Below are positions 1 to 12,473 of a DNA stretch of 64,000 bases, in pieces. The notes under the pieces were generated by a model that saw nothing but the letters and a program-made list of their open reading frames with translations, was not told where the DNA came from and did not search any database. The DNA is from Triatoma infestans (lineage: Eukaryota > Arthropoda > Insecta > Hemiptera > Reduviidae): assembly GCA_011037195.1 (NCBI GenBank), contig JAAEAF010000191.1:124001-188000 (forward strand), in the 5' to 3' direction. The position numbers were made by a program, and so were the translations under genes. Every line of letters starts with the position of its first letter. Positions within the stretch are counted from its first letter, which is position 1.

Positions 1-150
1 CTGCCCTTCGCTACCTGGGGCGCTAATAGCTGTAGCTTCCCACTTTTTATCACGATCGACTTTACCCTCACGGCAATTGAACCCTGAATTCTCGAGTGAA
101 AGGCGAGCGCGCTAGCCACTAGACTAACGCGTGAGGACTAATTTTAACCT
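1..150 (-). repeat. tRNA-Glu-like SINE head or tRNA pseudogene
   Basis: Read on the minus strand, about 150 down to 75 shows an A-box-like TAGTCTAGTGGCTAGCG, an anticodon-arm-like CTCGC-CTTTCAC-TCGAG with TTC in the loop, and a B-box-like GGGTTCAATTGCC. The T-stem is badly paired (a G-G mismatch next to the loop), so this is not a good functional tRNA. Sequence continues past the tRNA part to the window edge with no acceptor end, which fits a SINE body or degraded pseudogene. The left end is cut by the window. Confidence 0.5.
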
Positions 151-754
151 TACCAAAAGTTAATTCTTTTTTAGTTAATATATTACATAATAATGGGCAA
201 ATGTTCTCACTGGTAGATGGCAGTAGATGAGATTGACGGGTTCTAGGCCACTTTTTTTGCACAAGATGGCGGCCGTCCCCCTCTCCCACCCTAGTCACAT
301 TACCTCTCTCCCACCAAATGACCCCCTCCCCTCCCCCAACCTTTTCCCAACTTTTCCCTCACCCCCTCCCCTCCCCTTTTCCTGTAGGCGAAGAAATATT
401 AAAAATTAATTTTTTTTTGCTTAGGTCAGCAAAAGCGATCTCACAACCTTCGTCATCCAAGTCCATCACTTACACCACTCAGCTATAGTGGTAACTTGGC
501 AATAGTAGTTTTCTTTAGATCCTTATACCTCACCCCACATACTTCTCCCTCATCTCTCTCATATACTTTCTCTCTCTCTCTCTCTCTCTCTATAGATATA
601 TAAAATATATACACAGAGACTTAAAGAGAGGCTCTGCCCCACGTACCCCAGGCCAGGGTTCATTAACCTGTATTTTTCCATTCGTACAAAAGTTTATTAA
701 CCTCTATGTATGCACAATGTTTGCAATATAATATATTTACTTATTTTTTTTTTT

Positions 755-1400
755 TTTAGACGGATACTTATGTAAGTTTTTTGGTAAACAATAAACTAAA
801 ACTTAATCTATGGTTCCTTCTTATCTACTTTTATCGATCAAGTATATTGACATTTAATACAGTATATTGATTTATGAGTCACTTACCTGTGTAAGGTTTT
901 TGGTAAGCAATTTACAAGTTAATCTCCATTTTCCTTTCTTTTTTTTTTTTATCGATCATTATATATTTATAGAATCCAATATATCGGTTATTTTTTATTT
1001 TTATTTTTTTTTGGCACAGTTTAAAGTTGTTGGACCTGTTATCGACGAAATAGTTAATAATATGTTTTATCGAACTAATTGTTTATGCAATTAAAGAAAG
1101 GAAAAAAAGCTAGTGATTTAATAACTGGTGTATCTCAATTTACATACCAAATTCCGCATATTTAATCACTAGACAGATACTTCGTTTTTTTTGGTAAACA
1201 GATGAGTTTTTTTTTTTTGGTAAACAATAAACTAAAACTTAATCTATGGTTCCTTCTTATACACCATACTTATCTATTTTTATCGATCAAGTATATTGGC
1301 CATTTAATACAGTATATTGATTTATGAGTCACTTACCTGTGTAAGGTTTTTGGTAAGCAATTACAATTTAATTTCCATTTTCCTTCTTTGAGAGAAATCT
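755..1400. repeat. Duplicated outer cassette of the palindrome (left arm)
   Basis: Two direct copies, about 765-960 and 1185-1395, share GGTAAACAATAAACTAAAAC, GGTTCCTTCTTAT, ATCGATCAAGTATATTG and TTTATGAGTCACTTACCTGTGTAAGG. They are mirrored in the right arm at about 12740-12900 and 13140-13300. The ACTTACCTGTGTAAGG core is itself a short inverted repeat. A linked cassette with TTTAATAACTGNTGTATCTCAATTTA occurs at about 1115, 1910 and (altered) 2605. Confidence 0.7.
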
Positions 1401-1409
1401 ATTTAGCCT

Positions 1410-1650
1410 ATTATACAAAACACACCGAGGACAGCCGAACTACAGAGCCGATAATAACCGAACAGTCCTTATTTTTTTTTTTTTTTTAAAAAAGAAAAAT
1501 ACACATTACACAATTATTTGTAATTAAGTTGTCCAAGTTTTCTAATAATAACCACAGTCCAAATCGTTCGTTAGTAGGTTTTACTATTCTTCCATAGAGC
1601 TGAGAAACACTTAACACTTTGTGCGAGCCCATGTTGTCTCTGCCGATGAC
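1410..1650 (-). pseudogene. Left-arm mirror of the second leader module
   Basis: On the minus strand from 1632 this reads MGSHKVLSVSQLYGR and then IVKPTNERFGLWLLLENL before breaking down in an A/T-rich run near 1485. The inverted CGAGGACAGCCGAACTACAG segment lies at about 1426-1445. It is the counterpart of the right-arm module at 12474-12683 and shows the same leader with a different continuation from the central relic. Confidence 0.4.
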
Positions 1651-2919
1651 CGATTAACACTTAATTACAAAGGACTCCACTATGAGTTAAATCTCCACTT
1701 TCCTTTTTAAGATAATTTTTTGTTTTGTTTATCGATCAACTATATTTATAGAATCTAATATCTCGTTTTCTTTTTGGTACTGCTTAAAGTCGTTGGATCT
1801 GTTATCTAACGCAATGTACGACGAAATAGTTAATAATATGTTTTGTCGAACTAATTGTTTATGCAATTAAAGAAAGGGGGAAAAAAAAAAGCTAGTGTTT
1901 AACCAGAGATTTAATAACTGTTGTATCTCAATTTACGTATCAAATTCCACATATTTAATCACTTTTCTAATCTAAAACGTACTCAATTTACACACATATT
2001 TCCGTCAATTCTTGCAAGAAGAGATGTAAGTTTTCGGTTAGAAATGTAGAAAGTGCCTTTCTTACAAATTGACATGTAAGAAATAAAAGTAAGAATAGCG
2101 ATTTATGCGTACATATTAAAACTAGTAATTTAAATGGAACTTATATATTTTTAAACACTTTTTATTAGAGCAAAAGTAATTTTCTCTAAAGATAACTACT
2201 GTAAGTTTGCAGTTAAAATTGTAAAAGTCGAAAGTGCGTATCTTAGAGCTTACATATAAGAAATAAAAGTAAGAATTGCGGTATATACACATTTATTAAA
2301 ACTAGTAATTTAACTGGAATTATACATGTTTATACTGGAATTATGTAATTTATATGTTATACATGTTTAAACACTTCTTATTTGAGCAAAAGTAATTTCT
2401 CTCTAGAGATAGTTTGCGGAGTTTCGCAGTAATATCTTACTACAGTAGTATTTTTCTGTAGTCTTTTTACAGGAGTAAGTCTAATTCTACCACAGTGGAA
2501 AGCTGATCCTACACAGATAATGTAATTTCCAAAAAAAAAATCTTCTATCGAATTAATTGTTTGTACAATTAAACAAATTACTTAAAGAAAGGAAAACTTA
2601 GTGGAACCAGTAGTCTTTTTATCTCAATTTAGGTACAAAATTCCCCTACATTTTTGCAATCTAAGAAGCACTCAATTTACGTACTTACTCCCCCAAAATA
2701 GTGATCAGTTTCCAATTTAACTGGTAAATGAATTATTCTATATTTTTGTAATCTAATAAGTATTCAATTTACATATATAATTCCAATAGAGAATTTAATA
2801 AATTAATGGGATTTATACCATACCTAGATAGAAGTAACTTCCTTAGTGAGTAACAGATTGATATTCGCTCCTAGAGTTATGGATGTGCAAATGACGAATG
2901 ATTAGACAGGAGAGAATGT

Positions 2920-4230
2920 ATTGTGTTAAATGTCTTTGGTCAGGTCAAAATGTACAATCACTGCACAAAGCAAAGTTGGACTACAATTAAATCTGTCGAA
3001 TAACCAAGAAAAACAAAGATATACAAAAGAATATATTGCACTAAAACATTCGTAAGTTATCGTATTGTGAATTGGAATAACAGTTTTGCTTGTAATTTCC
3101 AAGTTCTTTCTCAACCTTTCTAAATATGTAACAACTTCTTCTGCCATCTTACATTCTTGAACAGGCATAGGATATTATGCGCTAAAAAACATGTTACTTT
3201 TTAATAAAAGAATATTGGAACAAGTTAAACCATTATAAGTTTCTAATCTGGGGAAATGATTGCATTATATCCAAATTCGAAATCTTCTGTTTTGTAGCCA
3301 TTGTCTAGTGTCTATTAGTCCAAGAAAAACACAGATATACAATAGAATATAAACATATATTGCACTAAAACATTCTTAAGTTATCGCATGGCAATTATTG
3401 TGGATTCCAATAACAGTTTTGCTAGTAATTTCCAAGTTCTTTCCTCAACCTTTCTAAACATGTAACAGCTAAGAAATAAGTTTCTAATCTGGGGAAATTA
3501 TATCCGAGTTCGAAATCTTCTGTTTTGTACCCATTGTCTAACGTCTATTAGTCCAAGAACAACCAAGAAAAACACAGATATACAATAGAATATAACATAT
3601 ATTGCACTAAAAACAGTCTTAAATTATCGCATGGTAATTATTGTGGATTGGAATCAGCTTTCCTCAACCTTTTTACACATGTAAACAACTTGTTCTACTG
3701 TCTTACATTCTTAAACAGGCATAGGAAATTATGCCCTAAACAATATGTAACTTTTTAATCGAAGAATATTGGAACAAGTTAAACCAATGTTTGCATAGTA
3801 TAGGAAATGGGAAATGATTGCATTATATCCAAATTCGAAATCTTCTGTTTTGGAATTTAGAGATTTCTACCAACATTAACGTCTATTAGTCCAAGAACAA
3901 CACAGATATACACAGAATATAATACAGTATATTGCCCTAAAACAGTCTTAAGTTATCGCTTGGCAATTATTGTGGATTGCAATAACAGTTTTGCTAGTAA
4001 TTTCCAAGTTCTTTCCTCAACCTTTCTAAACATGTATACCTACAACTTGTTCTACAGTCTTAAATTATTAAACAGGCATACTGATGCACTAAAAAATATG
4101 TTACTTTTTAATCGAAGAATATTGGAACAAGTTAAACCAATGTTTGCATAGTATAGGGAAATGGGAAATGATTGCGTTATATACAAAAACTCAAAAATCT
4201 TCTGTTTGTAGCTGTTGTCTAACGTCTAAT
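2920..4230 (-). repeat. Tandem degenerate ~230-280 bp repeats (left arm)
   Basis: About four to five head-to-tail units share TTTTGCTAGTAATTTCCAAG, TTTCTAAACATGTA, CTATTAGTCCAAGAA and a block ending TTGCACTAAAACA. On the minus strand the unit nearest the outer side (2926-3168, 80 residues) reads MAEEVVTYLERLRKNLEITSK in part. The inner units keep the LERLRK..L.ITSKTVI-like core with stops. The block looks like an amplified exon-like segment. Confidence 0.7.
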
Positions 4231-4501
4231 AGTTAAAGCTGTTTAAAACAAACAAACAAAAAATACTGCAAACATACAAGTGTCTGGACCCCAAACTGTT
4301 GTAATTGGTACCGATTAGAAATATAAATATATTCTATAGTCATTTGGAAGAAATTAGTCAAAATATTCCCCCCCAAAAAAAAAAAAAAAATCATTATTAG
4401 TTCTGTTTAATGTTTTAACTTGTTTTTATTAGACGGAAATTATAACACAGAAGTATTTTTGCTTAGTCAGATCGCATTCCTACATCTTCTTACGAGCCCT
4501 G

Positions 4502-4533
<32 letters not shown>

Positions 4534-4545
4534 GCGCACGCGCGC
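4502..4545. repeat. (AC)n / CG-rich microsatellite in the left arm
   Basis: (CA)n then TACGCGCACGCGCGCAC. Its mirror in the right arm at 9620-9655 is shorter, so the arms have drifted in repeat number. A second (AC)n at 4795-4830 is mirrored by a much shorter, interrupted (GT)n at 9346-9374. Confidence 0.9.
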
Positions 4546-4788
4546 ACTACATGCTGTTAAGTGAATAATTGACAGAAATAAAAAAAATACATGTTTCTCT
4601 ATTTTTGCAATACGAAAGAAAGGAAATAATTGCAACCATTAAAAGTAAAAATTGATCACCGTTTTCTCTATTATTTTTCTCTCATAACACATAGATGTGT
4701 ACGGTTCTATTATAAATAACACAAACATAATATTTTGTTTAATTACAAAATCCATACCTTATACTATAATCTTGGTAATAATATACAT

Positions 4789-4829
<41 letters not shown>

Positions 4830-4831
<2 letters not shown>

Positions 4832-6924
4832 CACAAATCTTTTTATGACTACTGGCAGAGTATGTTTTAACTTATCTAAATTGTCCAAATTTATAGTCAA
4901 AATCTAAAGCTAAGTCTTGCATTTCTCTTACTAACCAGCAATGTCTAGTTCTATAAGGAACTAGTTTAAGGCCTACCAAAATTACTGCTTCTAACCGGTT
5001 GCACTCAGAAACTTTAACACGACCTCTTATTTCTTTATCGTTCTCCTGTTGTGTTGAAAGCGGTACCTTGTATATTTTTCCTGTGCAAAATTCCATCTTC
5101 TCTTATTTGGCAAACGAGTGTCCATTGTAACTTGTTACACCAGTAAATGTTAACAATGGTTTCTCTCGGTAGGTGAGGAAATTATATCCAACCCATTTTT
5201 CGGTATTATAATGTAACCATTTTCTTTATTACAATAGGCACTATTTTTTTTGTTTTTGTTTTTGTTTTTGTGGTACCCTTTTAGTTCTTGCACTCTTCTT
5301 TTTCTGCATATATAAAAGTTCTTTTGTTGTTTACGGGAAACACCAGTTGTGTCCAAAGTTTTGCAATGTGGTTTAATATTTTTAAATTCTGTCAACTCGT
5401 TTTACACCAGTTGCTTGTATTCCTCTTTCTGTAGTTTTTTCTGTATATAGTCTATCTTCCTTCTTTTAAATCCACCTAGTTCTAAGTGTCGTTTCTTTAC
5501 CCATACATGGGAGTTCTATTTCTTTTACTGTATATGGCAATAGCCTACCGGCTCTCTTCCGTAAGACATGGTACCAATCCTGTCTTTTTCGATATCTATG
5601 GTATGGTATAAAACAGTGTTCCAGTGTTTTGAGAAATACGCATTTAATGTAACATTTTTGCACAACTAAGTGTCGTTTCTTTGCAGATGGTACATACATT
5701 AGAGGTGGGAGTTCTATTTCTTTTACTGTATATGGCAATAACGTGTTGGTTATGTTAGCTCTCTTCCGTTAAGACATGAAAAAAAATTAAATTATTGGTA
5801 GAGACCAATCCTGTCTTTTCGATATCTACACTTCCTGGTATGGTAGAAAAAAGTGTTCCAGTTTTTGGGAAATACGTTTCCCCAACGTTTTTAATGTAAC
5901 ATTTTTGCGCAATCTGTACAATATCTTTGTTTACACAATCTTCTACAATATAATATATAATTAATTGGTAGAGAGTTAAAACGAAATGTCGAAACAACAT
6001 AATTTATCATTTTTTTTTTCTCTCTGTTCTTGGTATTTTCCGGTAGGTTTAAATGTATACCAGTCAACTTTCGTGTGTTCTTATTCGCCCAATATACATA
6101 CTGTAACAAATTATTAAATACAAGGCAACAACTGTTCTGTAAAGTGTCTGTTAGCCTTGTCCACATCTTTTGCACAAAAAACAGAATACATTGGAGCTTG
6201 ACGGAAATAACGTTTATTACTTTCCAATAGGGATAAACAGTCTTCCAGAGGGTTGTACATATCGTCGGTTGCTTTGTAATAATTTTCCAATACAGTAGTT
6301 ATAAATTGTAGCTTCTAGTCTTGTAATACCATGTTCTTTGGTAGAAATAGACGAAAATGTTTCTTTTAATCTTGTATCCGAACAATTTACAAAATCTGTA
6401 ATATAATTGCCGATTTTCTTATTAACACCCTGACTTGTTATTTTGACAAATAAACTTATTGCATATTTTAACTGTTGCGATAGAAGTTAACCAAGTTAAA
6501 CATTCTTACACAACTGTTTTATCGCTATCCACAAATTACATTACACTCGTTCTTATACTCTCCTTGGTAGCAAAAGTTAAAGTTATTGGTTAAATAACTA
6601 CCCATTTCTGTTTTATTAAATATTCCAGCAAAGTCCTGTATTATATCCGAATCCATTAGGTAGTAATCTTCCTCTTTTAGTCGGTTTAAATAATTCTTGC
6701 AATTTTTTCAGCTGATTCTCCAATTTTACATCTGACAACTCGACTTTGTATGGTATACATACTGGGTTGTTATTATTTTTTTTTTTTCCTTCTAAACAAT
6801 TAGGTTTTTTCCATCTCCATAACAGTCTTCCAAAGCACATATTTTAACAAGCATTATATTGTCGCAAAACGGGTCTGTATCTTCCATAGAGCTGAGAAAC
6901 ACTTAACACTTTGTGAGAGCCCAT
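4830..6924 (-). pseudogene. Decayed ~700-residue protein of unknown family (left-arm copy)
   Basis: This is the mirror copy of the relic in the other arm, read on the minus strand from the start codon at 6924 outward. Surviving open pieces are at 6616-6840 (KVELSDVKLENQLKKL), 5891-6175 (NLLQYVYWANKNTRKLTGIH), 5755-6000, 5466-5738 (ELPPLMYVPSAKKRHL), 5150-5395 and 4872-5096 (EIRGRVKVSECNRLEA, LALDFDYK). The breakpoints between open pieces differ from the other arm, so comparing the two arms would improve the ancestral frame. The family is unknown. Possible zinc-binding cysteines (CKNC, CTDC) are visible but not conclusive. Confidence 0.55.
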
Positions 6925-7044
6925 GTTGTCTCTGCCGCCGAATAAGGACTGGTCGACCATTTTCGGCTCTGTAGTTCGGCTGTCCTCGGGGTGTTTTGTG
7001 TAGTAGGTTTAGGTTTACACGTAGACAAAATTAGGCAAAGGTTT

Positions 7045-7149
7045 TGTACATTTTACAGGGGACTGGTAAACAATTACAAGACTGGTAAACTGGGATTGTA
7101 CATTTTTCGGTTGCGGCTAAATCATTATTGTGCGTACCTTACCAAAACC
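7045..7149. other. Palindrome spacer (centre)
   Basis: This is the unpaired centre between the two arms, 105 bp. The left arm's GCAAAGGTTT ends at 7044 and the right arm's AAACCTTTGC starts at 7150. The spacer has its own direct repeats: GACTGGTAAAC at 7061-7071 and 7080-7090, and TTGTACATTTT at 7044-7054 and 7096-7106. If transcribed or single-stranded it would form the loop of a hairpin with a stem of about 6.7 kb. No gene is seen in it. Confidence 0.85.
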
Positions 7150-7269
7150 AAACCTTTGCCTAATTTTGTCTACGTGTAAACCTAAACCTACTACACAAAA
7201 CACCCCGAGGACAGCCGAACTACAGAGCCGAAAATGGTCGACCAGTCCTTATTCGGCGGCAGAGACAAC

Positions 7270-9360
7270 ATGGGCTCTCACAAAGTGTTAAGTGTTTCTC
7301 AGCTCTATGGAAGATACAGACCCGTTTTGCGACAATATAATGCTTGTTAAAATATGTGCTTTGGAAGACTGTTATGGAGATGGAAAAAACCTAATTGTTT
7401 AGAAGGAAAAAAAAAATAAAAATAACAACCCAGTATGTATACCATACAAAGTCGAGTTGTCAGATGTAAAATTGGAGAATCAGCTGAAAAAATTGCAAGA
7501 ATTATTTAAACCGACTAAAAGAGGAAGATTACTACCTAATGGATTTGGATATAATACAGGACTTTGCTGGAATATTTAATAAAACAGAAATGGGTAGTTA
7601 TTTAACCAATAACGTTAACTTTTGCTACCAAGGAGAGTATAAGAACGAGTGTAATGTAATTTGTGGATAGCGATAAAACAGTTGTGTAAGAACTGTTTAA
7701 CTTGGTTAACTTCTATCGCAACAGTTAAAATATGCAATAAGTTTATTTGTCAAAATAACAAGTCAGGTGTTAATAAGAAAATCGGCAATTATATTACAGA
7801 TTTTGTAAATTGTTCGGATACAAGATTAAAAGAAACATTTTCGTCTACTTCTACCAAAGAACATGGTATTACAAGACTAGAAGCTACAATTTATAACTAC
7901 TGTATTGGAAAATTATTACAAAACAACCGACGATATGTACAACCCTCTGGAAGACTGTTTATCCCTATTGGAAAGTAGTAAACGTTATTTCCGTCAAGCT
8001 CCAATGTATTCTGTTTTTTTTGCAAAAGATGTGGACAAGGCTAACAGACACTTTACAGAACAGTTGTTGCCTTGTATTTAATAATTTGTTACAGTATGTA
8101 TATTGGGCGAAAAAGAACACACGAAAGTTGACTGGTATACAGTTAAACCTACCGGAAAATACCAAGAACAGAGAAAAAAAAAATGATAAATTATGTTGTT
8201 TCGACATTTCGTTTTAACTCTCTACCAATTAATTATATATTATATTGTAGAAGATTGTGTAAACAAAGATATTGTACAGATTGCGCAAAAATGTTACATT
8301 AAAAACGTTGGGGAAACGTATTTCTCAAAAACTGGAACACTTTTTTCTACCATACCAGGAAGTGTAGGTAGATATCGAAAAGACAGGATTGGTCTCTACC
8401 AATAATGTAATTTTGTTTCATGTCTTAACGGAAGAGAGCTAACATAACCAACACGCTATTGCCATATACAGTAAAAGAAATAGAACTCCCACCTCTAATG
8501 TATGTACCATCTGCAAAGAAACGACACTTAGTTGTGCAAAAATGTTACATTAAATGCGTATTTCTCAAAACACTGGAACACTGTTTATCACCAATACCAT
8601 AGATATCGGAAACAGACAGGATTGGTACCATGTCTTCGGAAGCGAGCGGTAGGCTATTGCCAGATACAGTAAAGAATAGAACTCCGCATGTTGGGGTAAG
8701 AAACGAACACTTAGACCTAGGTGGATTTAAAAAGAATGAAGATAGACTATTACAAGAAAAAACTACAGAAAGCAGGAATACAAGCACTGGTGTAAACGAT
8801 TTTACAGAAGTTAAAATATTAACCACATTGCAAAACTTTGGACACAACTGGTGTTTACCGTAAACAACAAAAGAACTTTTATATATGCAGAAAAAGAAGA
8901 GTGCAAGAACTAAAAGGGTACCACAAAAACAAAACAAAACAAAAATAGTGCCTATTCTAATAAAGAAAATGGTTACATTATAATACCGAAAATGGGTTGG
9001 ATATAATTTCCTCACCTACCGAGAGAAACCATTTTTAACATTTACTGGTGTAACAAGTTACAATGGACACTCGTTTGCCAAATAAGAGAAGATGGAATTT
9101 TGCACAGGAAAAATATACAAGGTACCGCTTTAAACACAACAGGAGAACGATAAAGAAATAAGAGGTCGTGTTAAAGTTTCTGAGTGCAACCGGTTAGAAG
9201 CAGTAATTTTGGTAGGCCTTAAACTAGTTCCTTATAGAAATAGACATTGCTGGTTAGTAAGAGAAATGCAAGACTTAGCTTTAGATTTTGACTATAAATT
9301 ACATTAGATAAGTTAAAACATACTCTGCCAGTAGACATAAAAAGATTTGTGTTGTGTGTG
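7270..9360 (+). pseudogene. Decayed ~700-residue protein of unknown family (right-arm copy)
   Basis: I do not recognise this protein. Read from the palindrome centre outward, frame after frame gives protein-like sequence joined by small shifts. It starts MGSHKVLSVSQLYGR at 7270. It continues through a segment with CIPYKVELSDVKLENQLKKL (about 7437), a 105-residue open stretch at 7661-7978 with CKNCLTW, SGVNKKIGNYITDF and GITRLEATIYNY, then PMYSVFFAKDVDKANRHF (about 8000). Next come a block with QLIIYYIVEDCVNKDIVQIA (about 8235) and a final block with EIRGRVKVSECNRLEA and ALDFDYK (about 9090-9300). A stretch near 8280-8480 is repeated in altered form near 8520-8680. At least five frame changes and several stops break it. 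It could be a replication or transposition protein, but that is inference only. Confidence 0.55.
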
Positions 9361-9879
9361 TGTGGGTGTGTGTAAATTATGTATACTATTACCAAGATTA
9401 TAGTATAAGGTATGGATTTTGTAATTAAACAAAATATTATGTTTGTGTTATTTATAATAGAAGCGTACACATCTATGTATTATGAGAGAAAAATAATAGA
9501 GAAACGGTGATCAATTTTTACTTTTAATGGTTGCAATTATTTCCTTTCTGTTGTATTGCAAAAATAGAAAAACATGTATTTTTTTTTATTTCTGTCAATT
9601 ATTCACTTAACAGCATGTAGTGCGCGCGTGCGCGTATGTGTGTGTGTGTGTGCCAGGGCTCGTAAGAAGGTGTAGGAATGCGATCTGACTAAGCAAAAAT
9701 ACTTCTTTGTTATAATTTCCGTCTAATAAAAACAAGTTAAAACATTAAACAGAACTAATAATGATTTTTTTTTTTTTGGGGGGGAATATTTTGACTAATT
9801 TCTTCCAAATGACTATAGAATATATTTATATTTCTAATCGGTACCAATTACAACAAGTTTGGGGACTAGACACTTGTAT

Positions 9880-11215
9880 GTTTGCAGTATTTTTTGTTTG
9901 TTTAAAAACTGTTATTGCAATGCACAATAATTGCCAAGCGATAACTTAAGACTGTTTTAGGGCAATATACTGTATTATATTCTTGTATATCTGTGTTGTA
10001 CTTGGACTAATAGACGTTAGTGTTGGTAGAAATGTCTAAATTCCAAACATAGGATTTCGAATTTGGATATAATGCAATCATTTCCCATTTCCTATACTAT
10101 GCAAACATTGGTTTAACTTGTTCCTATATTCTTCGATTAAAAAGTAACATATTGTTTAGGGCATAATTTCCTATGCCTGTTTAAGAATGTAAGACAGTAG
10201 AACAAGTTGTTTAAATGTTTAAAAAGGTTGAGGAAAGCTGATTCCAATCCACAATAATTACCATGCGATAACTTAAGACTGTTTTTAGTGCAATATATGT
10301 TATATTCTATTGTATATCTGTGTTTTTCTTGGTTGTTCTTGGACTAATAGACGTTAGACAATGGGTAAAAAACAAAGATTTCGAACTTGGATATAATTTC
10401 CCCAGATTAGAAACTTATTTCTTAGTTGTTACATGTTTAGAAAGGTTGAGGAAAGAACTTGGAAATTACTAGCAAAACTGTTATTGCAATCCACAATAAT
10501 TGCCATGCGATAACTTAAGAATGTTTTAGTGCAATATATGTTTATATTCTATTGTATATCTGTGTATTTCTTGGACTAATAGACATTAGACAATGGCTAC
10601 AAAACAGAAGATTTCGAATTTGGATATAATTTCCCCAGATTAGAAACTCATTTCTTAGTTGTTACATGTTTAGAAAGGTTGAGGAAAGAACTTGGAAATT
10701 ACTAGCAAAACTGTTATTGCAATCCACAATAATTGCCATGCGATAACTTAAGAATGTTTTAGTGCAGTATATGTTTATATTCTATTGTATATCTGTGTTT
10801 TTCTTGGACTAATAGACATTAGACAATGGCTACAAAACAGAAGATTTCGAATTTGGATATAATGCAATCATTTCCCCAGATTAGAAACTTATAATGGTTT
10901 AACTTGTTCCAATATTCTTTTATCAAAAAGTAACATGTTTTTTAGCGCATAATATCCTATGCCTGGTTAAGAATGTAAGATGGCAGAAGAAGTTGTTACA
11001 TATTTAGAAAGGTTGAGGAAGAACTTGGAAATTACTAGCAAAACTGTTATTCCAATTCACAATACGATAACTTACGAATGTTTTAGTGCAATATATTCTT
11101 TTGTATATCTTTGTTTTTCTTGGTTATTCGACAGATTTAATTGTAGTCCACCTTTGCTTTGTGCAGTGATTTTACATTTTGACCTGACCAAAGACATTTA
11201 ACACAATACATTCTC
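9880..11215 (+). repeat. Tandem degenerate ~230-280 bp repeats (right arm)
   Basis: This is the mirror of the left-arm block. Units repeat AGAAAGGTTGAGGAAAGAAC, CTAGCAAAACTGTTATTGCA and GGACTAATAGACNTTAGACA. The last unit contains an open frame at 10980-11201 (MAEEVVTYLERLRKNLEITS, then IHNTITYECFSAIYSFVYL). Upstream of it, near 10829, is MATKQKISNLDIMQSFPQI in another frame. Two adjacent units (10440-10660 and 10670-10880) are nearly identical, so amplification or homogenisation was fairly recent. Confidence 0.7.
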
Positions 11216-12473
11216 TACTGTCTAATCATTCGTCATTTGCACATCCATAACTCTAGGAGCGAATATCAATCTGTTACTCACTAAGGAAGTTACTTCTATC
11301 TAGTTATGGTATAAATCCCATTAATTTATTAAATTCTCTATTGGAATTATATATTTAAATTGAATACTTATTAGATTACAAAAATATAGAATAATTCATT
11401 TACCAGTTAAATTGGAAACTGATCACTATTTTGGGGGAGTTAAGTACGTAAATTGAGTGCTTCTTAGATTGCAAAAATGTAGGGGAATTTTGCACCTAAA
11501 TTGAGATAAAAAGACTACTGGTTCCACTAAGTTTTCCTTTCTTTAAGTAATTTGTTTAATTGTACAAACAATTAATTCGATAGAAAATTTTTTTTTTTTT
11601 TTTAGAAATTACATTATCTGTGTAGGATCAGCTTTCCACTGTGGTGAAATTAGACTTACTCCTGTAAAAAGACTACAGAAAAATACTACTGTAGTAAGAT
11701 ATTACTGCGAAACTCCGCAAACTATCTCTAGAGAGAAATTACTTTTGCTCAAATAAGAAGTGTTTAAACATGTATAACGTATAAATTCCAGTTAAATTAC
11801 TAGTTTTAATAAATGCGTATATACCGCAATTCTTGCTTTTATTTCTTACATGTTAAGCTCTAAGATACGCACTTTCGACTTTTACAATTTTAACTGCAAA
11901 CTTACAGTAGTTATCTCTAGAGCAAATTACTTTTGCTCTAATAAAAAGTGTTTAAAAATATATAAGTTCCATTTAAATTACTAGTTTTAATATGTACGCA
12001 TAAATCGCTATTCTTACTTTTATTTCTTACATGTCAATTTGTAAGATAGGCACTTTCTACATTTCTAACCGAAAACTTACATCTCTTCTTTGCAAGAATT
12101 GACGGAAATATGTGTGTAAATTGAGTACGTTTTAGATTAGAAAAGTGATTAAATATGTGGAATTTGATCCGTAAATTGAGATACAACAGTTATTAAATCT
12201 CTGGTTAAACACTAGCTTTTTTTTTTTTCCTTTCTTTAATTGCATAAACAATTAGTTCGACAAAACATATTATTAACTATTTCGTCGTACATTGCGTTAG
12301 ATAACAGATCCAACGACTTTAAGCAGTACCAAAAAGAAAACGATATATTAGATTCTATAAATATAGTTGATCGATAAACAAAACAAAAAAGTATCTTAAA
12401 AAGGAAAGTGGAGATTTAACTCATAGTGGAGTCCTTTGTAATTAAGTGTTAATCGGTCATCGGCAGAGACAAC

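Larger units (their letters stand above)
285..7044. repeat. Left arm of the giant palindrome
   Basis: This arm is the reverse complement of about 7150-13806. Matching landmarks include the C-rich block at 290-385 against the G-rich block at 13700-13806, CGAAGAAATATTAAAAATTA at about 389, the AGACGGATACTTATG region near 760, and TAGTAGGTTTAGGTTTACAC at 7001-7020. In stretches I compared by eye the arms differ by roughly 2-5% substitutions plus small indels, mostly in homopolymers. For example, there are two substitutions in 66 bases around 6045-6110. The left boundary is fuzzy, between about 270 and 290. Base composition is strongly AT-rich apart from the C-rich tip. Confidence 0.93.

Noticed and set aside
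4500..4830. Repeat clusters as CRISPR or telomeric arrays
   Set aside because: They are ordinary dinucleotide microsatellites in a eukaryotic sequence.
8545..9015. 156-residue minus-strand open frame in the right arm
   Set aside because: It is antisense to the relic read outward from the centre. The plus-strand frames match the mirrored copy in the other arm, so this is most likely a shadow.
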